Positions 17,850 through 26,112 are shown, counted from the stretch's first letter. The stretch: 64,000 nt of DNA from CAZICM01 sp964537685 (GCA_964537685.1 CAZICM010000016.1:112192-176191), one strand, 5' to 3'. A program made the numbers and translations. The notes: generated by a model not told the origin, from the sequence alone.

Positions 17850-18530
17850 TCATCCCTCTCCCCCATTCTCATCGCTCTCCCCCTTCTCCTCCACAGAGGC
17901 CACCCGCTTTCGAATCGGGGGAAACAAACGCTCGGCCACCCGCTTGCCCAGCTCTTTTCGGGAATCCAGGGCATTGTCCTCATACGCTTTGCGAAGTGCC
18001 GCCTGGGCTAATTCTTCCTCCACATGCTTGATCCCCTTCTCCCGCACGGCCGTCTCCAGGGCTTGTTCCGCCGCTACAATCGCCGTCTCCGCCGCATAGA
18101 GTTCATCCTTTTTTGCCGCCAATGAATGCCCCGGTCCCAAGTTTTCAATGCGCTGCGCGACAATGCGGGCCGAAGCGGCGGAACATAGACCTTGGCTATT
18201 TAAAAACACGCCAAAGCCCCCTTCCTTAAAGATTTGCGGCGACACAGGGCTGCCCGCTACCTCCCGATCGGCCATGCGGGCCAAATCGGAGATGTCCCGA
18301 AGGATATCGGCCGCCTCATAACCGCGCACGGTCAAGATATCGCGGGCGTTTTCCTGGCCTTCGACGGCTTTTTTGGTATCGGTTTCGCACTGGACCAGCT
18401 TCTCGTACGCGGGCGTAATGTTCACGCGAAACTTTGCCGCTCCTTTGACGAGTGTGCATAGGCGCATATGCCTCCAGACGACGGCGATGTGTTTCTCGGT
18501 TGAATCGGAATCGCGAAGCATTTCAGCCAT
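17850..18530 (-). CDS. Hypothetical helical/coiled-coil protein
   Basis: 226 aa from an ATG preceded by CAGGAG at 8 nt. No domain recognised. The sequence is largely helical and charged, with heptad-like stretches (about 135-205: AAETAIVAAEQALETAV, then VEEELAQAALRKAYED), no signal peptide and no membrane segment. The C-terminus is acidic. It lies in the accessory island between the Rpn gene and a 420-bp non-coding stretch. It could be a structural or regulatory partner of an island system, but nothing in the sequence tells which. The 119 bp between it and the Rpn gene hold no feature I can name. Confidence 0.55.
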   Translation of the reverse strand: MAEMLRDSDSTEKHIAVVWRHMRLCTLVKGAAKFRVNITPAYEKLVQCETDTKKAVEGQENARDILTVRGYEAADILRDISDLARMADREVAGSPVSPQIFKEGGFGVFLNSQGLCSAASARIVAQRIENLGPGHSLAAKKDELYAAETAIVAAEQALETAVREKGIKHVEEELAQAALRKAYEDNALDSRKELGKRVAERLFPPIRKRVASVEEKGESDENGGEG

Positions 18531-18949
18531 GGATGGAACTCCTGAGGCGATGGTTGAGGGTTCATTCGCTTAACACAACAGCGAAGGGAGGAGATTAGCC
18601 CTCTGTTTAGGTCCCGTCAAGCGCGGAGTGAGCGTGGAAACGATGCTTGGGGAGCTGCGCGGGTGCGGAGGATGCGTCTGGAGGCTTTGGGGCGTATTCC
18701 GCGGCGGCGGAGAGGGGGTCGAAGCGTTGATTTTGTGCTTTTGCGCGGCGGCGGAAGCGTTTGGGAGGGCTTCCGGTCGGGTTGCGCGGGTGTGCAAGAG
18801 GCTTGGGAGCGTTTGGGGTCGGGTTGCGCGGCGGCGTAAAGAGCGGGAGGAGCAAAATCCGGCGGGCTCCGCGGGGGCGGAAAGGGAGGGGAGGCGCTTG
18901 GGGGCGGGTTCCGCGGGGGAGGGGGTGCTGTGGGGCCACCGACAGTGAT
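18531..18949. other. 419-bp non-coding, purine-rich stretch with degenerate internal repeats
   Basis: No convincing gene. From about 18620 the + strand is strongly G-rich with few C or T runs, and GGTCGGGTTGCGCGG recurs in near-identical contexts about 40 bp apart (near 18775 and 18816). An open frame of ~106 codons exists only because stops are rare in such sequence; its product is low-complexity. It may encode a structured RNA or be decayed DNA. Confidence 0.4.
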
Positions 18950-19477
18950 TTACTTCAGTGATGAAAGTCTTGTTTCAGCTATTCGGAGCTTTTCCAGGGT
19001 ATCGACGACTCGTTTCGTGTCGGCCAGCCAGTGCACTGCATTGCTGAAGACTGGATGACCGACAGGAGTAGACATGCCGCCTGAACCAGGGTCCCAAGGG
19101 TACTCAGTCGTTGGAACATTATTCGCTCCAAGTGTTCCTGGAGTGAGGTTTACAAGATCGCGAATGGTTCCTTTGGTCGCTGTATTGAACAAAGCGGAAA
19201 TATCTTTGAATTGGTTCTCGAGACGTCCACACTTGGTTCGAATGAGTGTTGCAACGAACTTGTCTGCACGATGAGTGTTGCTGCTGCTTTTTCCACAAAG
19301 GATGAAGTAGCCCTTGATGCTCTTCTCAAGTGCTTGGGCACATAGCAAGGCGAGATGGCAACCGACATCTCGGACTTCCATCGGTGAAGGGCATTCCTTC
19401 ACCGCTTGGGCCGTACGAAGATCGCTTCTGGCTTGCTCAAGCCAACTTCGACTCTGCTCCCTGCGGGTAATGGTCAT
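18950..19477 (-). CDS. HEPN-domain protein (second gene of a coupled pair)
   Basis: 175 aa. The N-terminal half fits HEPN domains of the PF05168 type: SWLEQARSDLRTAQAV, then a buried helix ALLCAQALEKSIKGYFILCG and a polar THRADKF loop. I do not see an RX4-6H RNase motif, so catalysis is not assured. The C-terminal ~70 residues are not recognised. The ATG overlaps the stop of the upstream gene as ATGA, the classic layout of toxin-antitoxin or nucleotidyltransferase-HEPN pairs. Base composition looks less GC-rich than the flanking core genes, consistent with transfer. Activity as a toxin or defence effector is inference. Confidence 0.65.
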   Translation of the reverse strand: MTITRREQSRSWLEQARSDLRTAQAVKECPSPMEVRDVGCHLALLCAQALEKSIKGYFILCGKSSSNTHRADKFVATLIRTKCGRLENQFKDISALFNTATKGTIRDLVNLTPGTLGANNVPTTEYPWDPGSGGMSTPVGHPVFSNAVHWLADTKRVVDTLEKLRIAETRLSSLK

Positions 19478-19890
19478 CCTTCAAGCTCCAAAGACTTGAT
19501 AAGATTCGTCAACGTTGCATCGCGCTTGTTCTGCGGAGGGAACAAAACTAGCCCTAAGGACTTCGCCTTGCTCGGCGGCAATAGCAGTTTGTCACCGCGC
19601 TTTTGCGCGGCCTCCAGTTGCTTAAGGTTGCCCAAAATCAACTTGAGCGTTCCGAGGATACGAACGTCGTGACTCGGAGGCATTTCCGTGACAAATAGTT
19701 CTTCGTCAGGGGCTCCGGGGAAATTTTCAATGACCTCAAGGAGTATCAGATCTTTGGTGTTCTCAGATCGCAATTGAGCGGCAAGAAGCAAAGGCTCTTC
19801 CTTGACCTCAAGGTGCGCCTCCACCAGGCGGCGAGCGACTTGATTGTAGTGTTCTGCAAGATCGTCAACAGTCATGGTTGTTTCTAACAT
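19474..19890 (-). CDS. Small partner protein of the HEPN gene, unknown family
   Basis: 138 aa. I chose the ATG at 19890 (MLETTMTVDDL) because GGCGGAAG precedes it; longer readings would cross the divergent coaX promoter. The sequence has an N-terminal helical part (LAEHYNQVARRLVEAHLE), a central LLEVIENFPG segment and a polar C-terminus. A nucleotidyltransferase or antitoxin role is suggested only by its position before a coupled HEPN gene; I see no GSxxxGxxxxxSDxDL motif. The 212-bp gap to coaX probably holds both promoters. Confidence 0.55.
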   Translation of the reverse strand: MLETTMTVDDLAEHYNQVARRLVEAHLEVKEEPLLLAAQLRSENTKDLILLEVIENFPGAPDEELFVTEMPPSHDVRILGTLKLILGNLKQLEAAQKRGDKLLLPPSKAKSLGLVLFPPQNKRDATLTNLIKSLELEG

Positions 19891-20102
19891 TTGGCTTCCG
19901 CCATGTCTAGCCAAAAATCCTTTTCCTTGCGGCCCAGTTCCAATACCCTGTAACCTTTGCCTCTTCATTCGTCCCACCCTGCTTCTCTCGCGGACCTCAC
20001 CGCGAAAACCCAAGAGGCGCATCCACAAATTGCATTCGGGCCGATATAGCGATTCAGATATGCCAAAGCTCTGATAGCGTGAGCGCTGAGAGTGAGCGGG
20101 CA

Positions 20103-20981
20103 ATGCTGCTGGTTATCGATGTTGGTAATACCAATATCAGTCTCGGGGTTTTCGAAGGTGCTTTTGGCCGGCCATCAGGGGCCGATGGTGCCAGCCCGGG
20201 TGGGGCCAAAGCTCGCCCGGCTCCAAGACTTCTGCATCATATGCGCTGCGAGAGCGCCCGCTTGAGGACCGCCGATGAATATGCCGTCTTGGTCCGCCAA
20301 ATGCTCGAGCTTCGAGGCGTTCAGCCCAATTTAATTGTATATGCAATAATTGCAAGTGTAGTGCCGCCCCTAACCGATACCATCGTGGAGTTTGTGAGGC
20401 GCGCTTTCCGGCTTGAGCCTTTGGTCGTGGGGCCGGGGATTAAAACCGGAATGGCCATTTTATACGAAAATCCAAAAGAAGTGGGCGCCGATCGTATCGT
20501 AAATGCGGTCGCCGCTTTTGAATGGGCAAAGGGCGGGGTGGTTGTTGTCGATTTTGGGACGGCGATGACTTTCGATTGTGTGACGCCCAAGGGTGAGTAT
20601 TTGGGCGGGATTATCGCGCCGGGGGTGCAGATTAGTGCGGAAGCTTTGTTTTCAAGGGCCGCTCGTTTGCACCGGGTCGAAATTGCGCTGCCTCCAAAAG
20701 TTGTGGGGCGCAATCCGGTGCATTCGATGCAGTCGGGTATCGTGTACGGTTATGCGGCTTTGGTCGATGGGTTGTGCGCGCGTTTAAAGAAGGAGCTGGC
20801 TTTTTCTTTTCGGGTTATCGCGACGGGGACGCTCGCTTCGCTGATCGCGCCTCAGACCGAGGCGATTGAACGTGTGGATGACGATCTGACGCTGACGGGT
20901 CTTAGGATTATTTTTGAGCGTAATGAGTCCGCGCTGCGGGAAGAGTCGGTACCTTCGGGGCGCGGCTCTTCGAGTAGTTAA
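20103..20981 (+). CDS. coaX: Type III pantothenate kinase
   Basis: 292 aa. Catalyses ATP-dependent phosphorylation of pantothenate, the first step of coenzyme A synthesis; type III enzymes are cytoplasmic, insensitive to CoA feedback and need a monovalent cation. The start MLLVIDVGNTNISLGV (from the ATG at 20103) carries the phosphate-1 loop D6-x-GNT. Further ASKHA motifs are present: VGADRIVNAVAA, the VVDFGTAMTFD phosphate-2 loop and GGIIAPGVQ. A GTG at 20079 would add 8 residues but lacks support. Residues ~16-35 include a family-unusual Gly/Ala/Pro insertion. It lies 5 bp before a FecCD permease gene. Confidence 0.95.
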   Translation: MLLVIDVGNTNISLGVFEGAFGRPSGADGASPGGAKARPAPRLLHHMRCESARLRTADEYAVLVRQMLELRGVQPNLIVYAIIASVVPPLTDTIVEFVRRAFRLEPLVVGPGIKTGMAILYENPKEVGADRIVNAVAAFEWAKGGVVVVDFGTAMTFDCVTPKGEYLGGIIAPGVQISAEALFSRAARLHRVEIALPPKVVGRNPVHSMQSGIVYGYAALVDGLCARLKKELAFSFRVIATGTLASLIAPQTEAIERVDDDLTLTGLRIIFERNESALREESVPSGRGSSSS

Positions 20982-20986
20982 GGGTT

Positions 20987-21994
20987 ATGGGGAAGGCGAA
21001 TAAGTCCGCTCCGCTGGGTGTAGGGCCGGGCTTTGGGCTTGCGGTGTTGGCGCTTGTGGGTTCGTGCGCGGCGGCGCTTTTGTTTGGGGTCGAGTCGGTT
21101 TCGGTGAAGAAGGCGCTGGCTTCGCCCGATAGTTTGGATCGGGCTATTTTGCTGGATATTCGTCTGCCGCGTATCGCGCTGGCGGGGCTTTCGGGCGCTG
21201 GTCTGGCGGCTGTGGGGACTTCGTTTCAGGCGCTCTTGCGTAATCCTTTGGCGGAGCCTTTTGTGCTCGGTGTGTCGGGGGGCGCGGCCTTTGGGGCAAC
21301 GGGTGTGATCGCGCTGGGTATTACGGCAACAGGGCTGTTGGGGGCTCTCTTGGTGCCGGCGGCGGCCTTTGTCGGCGGGCTGCTCGCGACGCTGCTTGTG
21401 TATTGGATTGCCTATAAGCGGGAGGAGCTGTCAGGCGCTTCGATTTTACTCGCGGGGGTGATGGTGAATGCGATCGCTTCCGCGCTGATTACCTTTTTGA
21501 AGACGCTGGTGTCGCCTTCGCGGGCGCAGCAGCTTCTGCGCTGGCTGACCGGTTTTGTTGATTTGCCGTCGGGAATTGGGCTGGCTGTTGTGTTTGTGTA
21601 TGTGGGGCTGGGAAGCGCGGTGCTTCTTTACGATGCGGGGAGGCTCAATGTGCTTTCCCTTGGAGACGAGTCGGCCGAGTCGCTTGGTGTTTCGGTGCGG
21701 GCTCTGACGGCGAGGGTGTTTTTTGCGTCGTCGTGCATTGTCGGCGCCATTGTGAGCATGACGGGGCTTATCGGTTTTGTTGGGCTGTTTGTGCCTCATG
21801 CGCTGAGGCGTGTGTGCGGGCCGGATCATCGCACGCTGCTTCCGATGTCGCTGTTGGGCGGGGCGACGGCCTTGATTGTTTGCGATTTGTGCGCGCGGCT
21901 GTTTTTTCGTCCTTTGGGGACGGAGCCGCCCGTGGGTGCGGTGACGGCGCTGATCGGCGGGCCGGCGTTTCTGTGGCTGCTCAGGCGGTCTTAG
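20987..21994 (+). CDS. FecCD/BtuC-type ABC transporter permease
   Basis: 335 aa with about 9-10 hydrophobic helices. Family hallmarks: DIRLPRIALAGLSGAGLAAVG near the N-terminus, LRNPLAEPFVLGVSGGAAFGA (contact with the binding protein and ATPase) and GLIGFVGLFVPHALRR near the C-terminus. Such permeases import siderophore-iron, haem or cobalamin when paired with an ATPase and a binding lipoprotein. Neither partner is encoded within reach, so this copy must use ones from elsewhere. It is separated from coaX by 5 bp and overlaps the convergent 22403 gene by 14 bp. Confidence 0.92.
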   Translation: MGKANKSAPLGVGPGFGLAVLALVGSCAAALLFGVESVSVKKALASPDSLDRAILLDIRLPRIALAGLSGAGLAAVGTSFQALLRNPLAEPFVLGVSGGAAFGATGVIALGITATGLLGALLVPAAAFVGGLLATLLVYWIAYKREELSGASILLAGVMVNAIASALITFLKTLVSPSRAQQLLRWLTGFVDLPSGIGLAVVFVYVGLGSAVLLYDAGRLNVLSLGDESAESLGVSVRALTARVFFASSCIVGAIVSMTGLIGFVGLFVPHALRRVCGPDHRTLLPMSLLGGATALIVCDLCARLFFRPLGTEPPVGAVTALIGGPAFLWLLRRS

Positions 21995-22403
21995 GAAGGC
22001 TTTGTAAAAATTGTTTGAGGCGCTCTTGTTCGCGGGGGGAGAGCACTTCGTTGAGCCATGTTTCGGCCGCGGGAATTTCCCTGTAGGTGCGGCGCGCGGG
22101 GTTTTTGGCGTCGCGGATCAAGCGTTCGATTTGAAGTCCGACAATCGCGCTCTGCGGCGGTAACAAATAGGCCGTGCGTTCGACGCGGGGATTGTCCGCT
22201 CTCATCATGGCGAGGAATTTATCGGCGACTTCGGGCGGCAATACGGTGACGCCGGTGGTGTCCACGCAGAACACGACCTTCTGGGTTTGCGCCATGACCA
22301 GCGTGCGGATTCGGTTAATGCACGCTTCAACCTCGAGGTCTGAAAAGGGCGATGCTAAACGGGCCTCGATCAGCCGCCCCTCATAATTCTCGATTGAAAA
22401 CAT
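21981..22403 (-). CDS. Hypothetical STAS/SpoIIAA-like protein
   Basis: 140 aa. Alternating strand and helix pattern (LIEARLASPFSDLEVEA, QKVVFCVDTTGVTVL, ERTAYLLPPQSAIVGLQIERL) looks like a SpoIIAA/STAS-like fold used in anti-anti-sigma factors and related sensors. There is no clear phosphorylatable serine motif. No signal peptide or membrane segment. It follows the GST gene by 18 bp and is probably the last gene of the FHA-NUDIX-GST run. Its 3' end overlaps the FecCD permease gene on the other strand. Family assignment is tentative. Confidence 0.55.
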   Translation of the reverse strand: MFSIENYEGRLIEARLASPFSDLEVEACINRIRTLVMAQTQKVVFCVDTTGVTVLPPEVADKFLAMMRADNPRVERTAYLLPPQSAIVGLQIERLIRDAKNPARRTYREIPAAETWLNEVLSPREQERLKQFLQSLPKTA

Positions 22404-22421
22404 TCATCCCCCACAGACGAT

Positions 22422-23039
22422 TCAGCCCATCATCACACGCGCGAGCGCCGGGCGGGACATGCAGCGTCCCACCCATGCATTGACGTTCTTGTATGGATTG
22501 GTGTCGATGCCGACCCGCGCCATAAATGCAAATAGCGATGCCAGCGATACATCGGTGAGGGAAAAATTCGAGCCCAGTAGGTAGTCTTTGCCTTCCAAGG
22601 CTTTGTCGAGCGTTGTTAGGTGTCCGCTGAGCTCGGCTTTCGCGGATGCGGCTGCTTTTTCGTTTTTCTCTTCCGCGGGAAAGCGTTCGCTTGTGTTGCG
22701 CACATAGCGGAACAGGGTTTCTGTCAGCGAGACCGAGCCCCACGCCATCCACTTGAGCGCTTCGGCGCGCTCTAGTCCAGGCTGCGGAAATAGGCCGTTT
22801 TCAGTTCCAAATTGTTCGCCGAGAAAAACCAAGATCGCGAGCGATTCGAAAATAGGATGCCCGTCCACAACGAGGAGCGGCACCTTTCCGTTGGGGTTGA
22901 GCGCGAGATATTCGGGTTTCTTTTGAGCGCCCGCGGCCAGGTCAACTTTGACTTTTTCGTATGGCACGCCGAGCTCTTCAAGAGCCCAGTGGATTCGGTT
23001 CGAGCTGCTCATTGGGCTGTAATAAAAAACCAAATTCAT
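22422..23039 (-). CDS. Glutathione S-transferase
   Basis: 205 aa from the ATG at 23039, which follows CGAGGAAA. Thioredoxin-fold N-terminal domain (MNLVFYYSPMSSSNRIHWALEELGVPYE) with the glutathione-site segment NPNGKVPLL and the ES pair in GHPIFESLAIL. An all-helical C-terminal domain has the N-capping motif FSLTDVSLASLF. Likely a cytoplasmic detoxification enzyme; substrate not predictable. Lies between a NUDIX gene (79 bp upstream) and an STAS-like gene. Confidence 0.9.
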   Translation of the reverse strand: MNLVFYYSPMSSSNRIHWALEELGVPYEKVKVDLAAGAQKKPEYLALNPNGKVPLLVVDGHPIFESLAILVFLGEQFGTENGLFPQPGLERAEALKWMAWGSVSLTETLFRYVRNTSERFPAEEKNEKAAASAKAELSGHLTTLDKALEGKDYLLGSNFSLTDVSLASLFAFMARVGIDTNPYKNVNAWVGRCMSRPALARVMMG

Positions 23040-23118
23040 CAGGTTTCCTCGTGAGGTCGTTTGCGGGTTTGGGACGATGGCTGGCAAGCCGGTGCGGTGG
23101 CGATTCGCGGGATGTGAA

Positions 23119-23520
23119 TCAGCCGTCGGCAAGCAGTTTGTTCATGCTCGCTTCGTCGGCGGGCGTGAACGGGTATTGGTCAAATTCGGCGCTTGTGACC
23201 CATTTGAAGGCGTGAACGGCGAGCGGTTCGGGATTGCCTTCGTTTTTGATGTGGCATTCGTACAGGTAGAGGTCGACGACGTAGCGCTCGTAGGGATGGC
23301 TTACGAATGAAATGAGCGGGCCTACGTCGACTTCGACGCCTAGGCGGTGACGTACTTCGCGTTCAAGCGCGGATGCGTCGGTTTCGCTTTCTTCTACGCG
23401 GCCGCCGGGAAATTCCCACATCAGGGGCAGGACGGCGGCGGGGCGGCGCTGCGTGATCAAATAGCGGCCGTCCCGTTCAATAACGGCAGCCACAACTCGG
23501 ATGGTGCGGTGGGGTTCCAT
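23119..23520 (-). CDS. NUDIX hydrolase with altered Nudix box
   Basis: 133 aa, ATG at 23520 after CGAGGAA. Overall it resembles MutT-like 8-oxo-dGTP hydrolases (VVAAVIERDGRYLITQRR, MWEFPGGRVE). The Nudix box Gx5Ex7REUxEExGU is present from Gly40 except at its centre: residues 58 and 59, normally the two metal-binding glutamates, are His and Arg (REVRHRLGV). Either metal binding is supplied differently or the protein no longer hydrolyses nucleotides. It sits between the FHA protein gene (45 bp) and GST, likely cotranscribed. Confidence 0.85.
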   Translation of the reverse strand: MEPHRTIRVVAAVIERDGRYLITQRRPAAVLPLMWEFPGGRVEESETDASALEREVRHRLGVEVDVGPLISFVSHPYERYVVDLYLYECHIKNEGNPEPLAVHAFKWVTSAEFDQYPFTPADEASMNKLLADG

Positions 23521-23565
23521 GGGGATTCCTCGAGGCGTGCCCAGCGCAAGTGGCACGTTCTTGGA

Positions 23566-24765
23566 TCAAATCGTGATGCGGAACAGTTGTTGTCCCATGA
23601 GCAGGACATCGCCGTTCTGCACTTCCGTTTCTTTTGACAGCCGCAAAAAGGTGCCGTTGGAGCTTCCTAGGTCGGTGAGGAAGAGCTGGCTGTTTTGCCA
23701 TGCGATCCGGCAGTGGAGGCCGGAGACATAGCCGTCTTCGGGGAAGAGGACGTCGCCCCGTTCGCGGCCCAGGTGCAAGCCCATCTCGGGGACCGGAAAT
23801 GCATTGCCGGTGGTTTCGCGGCCCGTCACGAGCGCGATGCGGCCCACATAGCCTTTGGAAGGGCTGCCGAGCCGTTCAATACCGTCTGCCGTGGGCGGCT
23901 GAGGTGCGAGCGGTTCAAAGCGGATAATCTCTTGGCCGATGCGGAAGATTTCGCCAAGGCCGACATGTACCGGCTCTTCGCGGCGAAGTTTTTTGTAGAC
24001 GCCGTTGAGCGAGTTTTCGTCGCGTACGTAGAGTTTGCCGCTTTTGACGCTGAAGGTGGCGTGGCGGGGCGACATGTAGCTGTCCCCGGCAAAAACACCG
24101 CCTGTGTCGCGTCCAATTGTTGCGCCGCCCGCGGGAAGTGTAAACGAGCCGGCTTCTGTGCCGTCGGCGCGCAGGGCGGTGAGAAGCGCTGCGGGAGGCA
24201 GTGCGGGGCCGGGCGCGGGTGTGGGTTCGGCTGCGGCGGCGGCCGATGCGGGTTTGGTGAGCTTGAAGCCGCACGATGCGCAAAACTTGTTGTTTGGCGG
24301 ATTGGGCTGAGCGCACTGAGGACAGATGTTCTGCGGGCCTGAGGCTGCCGCTGCTTTTGGAGCTGCGTCCGCGGCCGCTTTGTCTGTGATCGGCGGGGGC
24401 GCGGCGACAGGGGCGAGCGGTGGAGGAGCCGCAACGGGTGCGGGCGCGGGAGGCGCAGCAGGCGCTGGGGGTGGTGCGGTGGGTGCAGCCGCCGCAGGTT
24501 TTGGTGCGGGCGGGGCCGCGGGCGGAGCTGCCGGCGGAGCTGCTGGCAGTGGCGGAGGCGGAGCATCCGTTTTGCTTTGTCCCGTCCCGCCGACACTCGT
24601 TGATTCATCAACGATAGGAGCGCCTGACCCAGGACGTGCGGGTGCAGCCACACGCCCTGTCGGGAATTTCTTGGGAGCCGCATCCCGTGGGAGCTCTGCT
24701 CCACAGCCCAGACAGAACTTGTAATGGTCCTGATTCTCTTTCGAGCACTTCGGACAGGTAATCAC
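23566..24765 (-). CDS. Double zinc-ribbon, double FHA-domain protein
   Basis: 399 aa. I start it at the GTG at 24765, 5 nt after AGGAGG, so that it begins directly with a zinc ribbon (CPKC...CLGC, residues 4-21). A long Pro/Ala linker follows, then a second zinc ribbon (CPQC...CASC). Two FHA domains come next, recognised by GRDTG...SPRHATF...LNGVY and LGRERGDV...SGLHCRI...SSNGTF. FHA domains bind phosphothreonine, so it probably reads out Ser/Thr kinase signalling; two such kinases are encoded in this window. Cytoplasmic. The 190 bp before ruvA's stop contain nothing I can identify. Confidence 0.9.
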   Translation of the reverse strand: MITCPKCSKENQDHYKFCLGCGAELPRDAAPKKFPTGRVAAPARPGSGAPIVDESTSVGGTGQSKTDAPPPPLPAAPPAAPPAAPPAPKPAAAAPTAPPPAPAAPPAPAPVAAPPPLAPVAAPPPITDKAAADAAPKAAAASGPQNICPQCAQPNPPNNKFCASCGFKLTKPASAAAAAEPTPAPGPALPPAALLTALRADGTEAGSFTLPAGGATIGRDTGGVFAGDSYMSPRHATFSVKSGKLYVRDENSLNGVYKKLRREEPVHVGLGEIFRIGQEIIRFEPLAPQPPTADGIERLGSPSKGYVGRIALVTGRETTGNAFPVPEMGLHLGRERGDVLFPEDGYVSGLHCRIAWQNSQLFLTDLGSSNGTFLRLSKETEVQNGDVLLMGQQLFRITI

Positions 24766-24955
24766 CGCGCCTCCTCGCAGGCTGGGCCGGGGACGGCCCA
24801 TTACCGAGCGTGCGGCGCGAGCATAGGCGGGCACCAGCCCTTTTGTCGACTGTTTCGCAAGGCCCAACGGTTGATTTGGTTGAAGGGGGCTCGAATGGCA
24901 TTCGGCTGGATTGGTTTTGCCGCGTAAACCTGTGCGGCGCGAATGCGGCGGGGGT

Positions 24956-25570
24956 TTAGCGGGAGAGGATTACAAGCGCCTCGCGCACGAGGTCGCCGAG
25001 CGTTTCGTTTTCTACGCGGGCGCCTAAGGCAGCGAGGGCTCGATCGGCTTCGGCTGGGCGGAAGCCCATGCGGGTGAGCGCGCCGTGAAGCAGCTCGCTC
25101 TTTCCGGCGGGCACTGGAGCGGGAGAGGAAGCTGTCTGCGTTTTTCCGGCGGGTGCGGAAGAAACGATCAGCTTGTCTTTGAGCTCTAGCAGGATGCGCT
25201 CGGCGGTTTTCTTTCCAATGCCGGGAATCGCCGTGAGACGTGCGGTTTCGCCGCGTGAAAGAACGGTTGACAGTTCGCGGGCGGACAGCGCGCTTAGGAT
25301 GGAGACGGCCGTTTTAGGGCCAACATTGGAGATGCTGATCAGCACCCGGAAGGCATCTCTGTCTTCCCGTGTAGCGAAGCCATACAGAAGGAGAGCGTCT
25401 TCCCGCGCGAGCGTGTGCACGAAGAGTGTGAGCGGCGCGCTGGGGTCGGCCGATGCCCGCCCGATTGTTCCAAGCGGAACGGTGAGCTCGTAGCCCACTC
25501 CGTTGACATCGAGGATGGCCGTACCATCGGCGTTTTCCTCGGCGAGGCGCCCTGTCAGCTTACCGATCAA
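24956..25570 (-). CDS. ruvA: Holliday junction DNA helicase subunit RuvA
   Basis: 204 aa, normal length. RuvA tetramers bind Holliday junctions and load the RuvB motor. Domain I begins MIGKLTGRLAEE (OB fold); two helix-hairpin-helix motifs in domain II (SNVGPKTAVSIL and IPGIGKKTAERILLEL) bind DNA. A Pro/Ala linker leads to the C-terminal RuvB-binding domain (LTRMGFRPAEADRAL). The start is a TTG that overlaps the stop of the upstream lipoprotein gene (TTGA). Neither ruvB nor ruvC is adjacent, unlike most genomes. Confidence 0.95.
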   Translation of the reverse strand: MIGKLTGRLAEENADGTAILDVNGVGYELTVPLGTIGRASADPSAPLTLFVHTLAREDALLLYGFATREDRDAFRVLISISNVGPKTAVSILSALSARELSTVLSRGETARLTAIPGIGKKTAERILLELKDKLIVSSAPAGKTQTASSPAPVPAGKSELLHGALTRMGFRPAEADRALAALGARVENETLGDLVREALVILSR

Positions 25571-26112
25571 TTGCTGGTTGCTCCCTGCATGATCCAGCGC
25601 CTCACCTTGTCCCGCTCGGTCTGCGACAGAAGCGCTCCGCCGGTGGGCATGGATTGTCCGCAGCCCGTCGGGCCGCAGGTCACATCAGCGCACTTGAGCG
25701 TGCCGTCCATCTTGTGCATCAAGTAGCTCTTCGATGCATCGCCCGCGACGACGACCTTCATGTTCGGCGCCATCACGCCGGGTGAGCCGACAAAGCCCGC
25801 GACGATGTCATCGATTTCGGTTTGCGTGGGTTCCGGCGCGCTTTTCTGCGGACCGAGATACAACTGGCCTTTGCTGGCCGCTGGATCGCCGTGGCATGAG
25901 ACTCCGCCGACACCGCAGGAGTTGCGGAAGAGGGGGAGCACTTCGGTCTTGAACGAGACCATGGGCGTTGTCCCATCGAACTTGGTGTAGTCGAAACAAG
26001 TGGCGTCGCCGGAGCTGCCGCCGGAGCTGGTTTCGGTTTCGCCGCCGCAGGCCGAGACACACAGCGCGATGACGGAAAGCGTTGCCCAAAATAGTGAGAA
26101 GCGTTGCTGCAC
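25567..26112 (-). CDS. Cytochrome-c-like lipoprotein of unknown function
   Basis: 181 aa. The GTG at 26112 is supported by GGAGG 7 nt upstream and opens directly on a signal peptide with lipobox VSACGG. The mature protein has SFKTEVLPLFRNSC, six residues, then SCHGDP, and later a set of cysteines (LKCADVTCGPTGCG) and a Met (QSMPTGG). This is the pattern of the many secreted 'cytochrome c-like' lipoproteins of Myxococcota, though the spacing is not a canonical CXXCH haem site. It ends with a DKVRRWI helix. Its stop overlaps the TTG start of ruvA, an odd partner. Confidence 0.7.
   Translation of the reverse strand: MQQRFSLFWATLSVIALCVSACGGETETSSGGSSGDATCFDYTKFDGTTPMVSFKTEVLPLFRNSCGVGGVSCHGDPAASKGQLYLGPQKSAPEPTQTEIDDIVAGFVGSPGVMAPNMKVVVAGDASKSYLMHKMDGTLKCADVTCGPTGCGQSMPTGGALLSQTERDKVRRWIMQGATSN

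Noticed and set aside
18628..18948. 106-codon open frame on the + strand in the purine-rich block
   Set aside because: Product is Gly/Arg/Glu low-complexity with no domain; long open frames are expected in sequence this poor in stop codons.
24420..24600. Repeated GCCGCCGG-like DNA as a possible tandem repeat element
   Set aside because: It encodes the Pro/Ala linker of the FHA protein; the repeat follows from the amino-acid composition.
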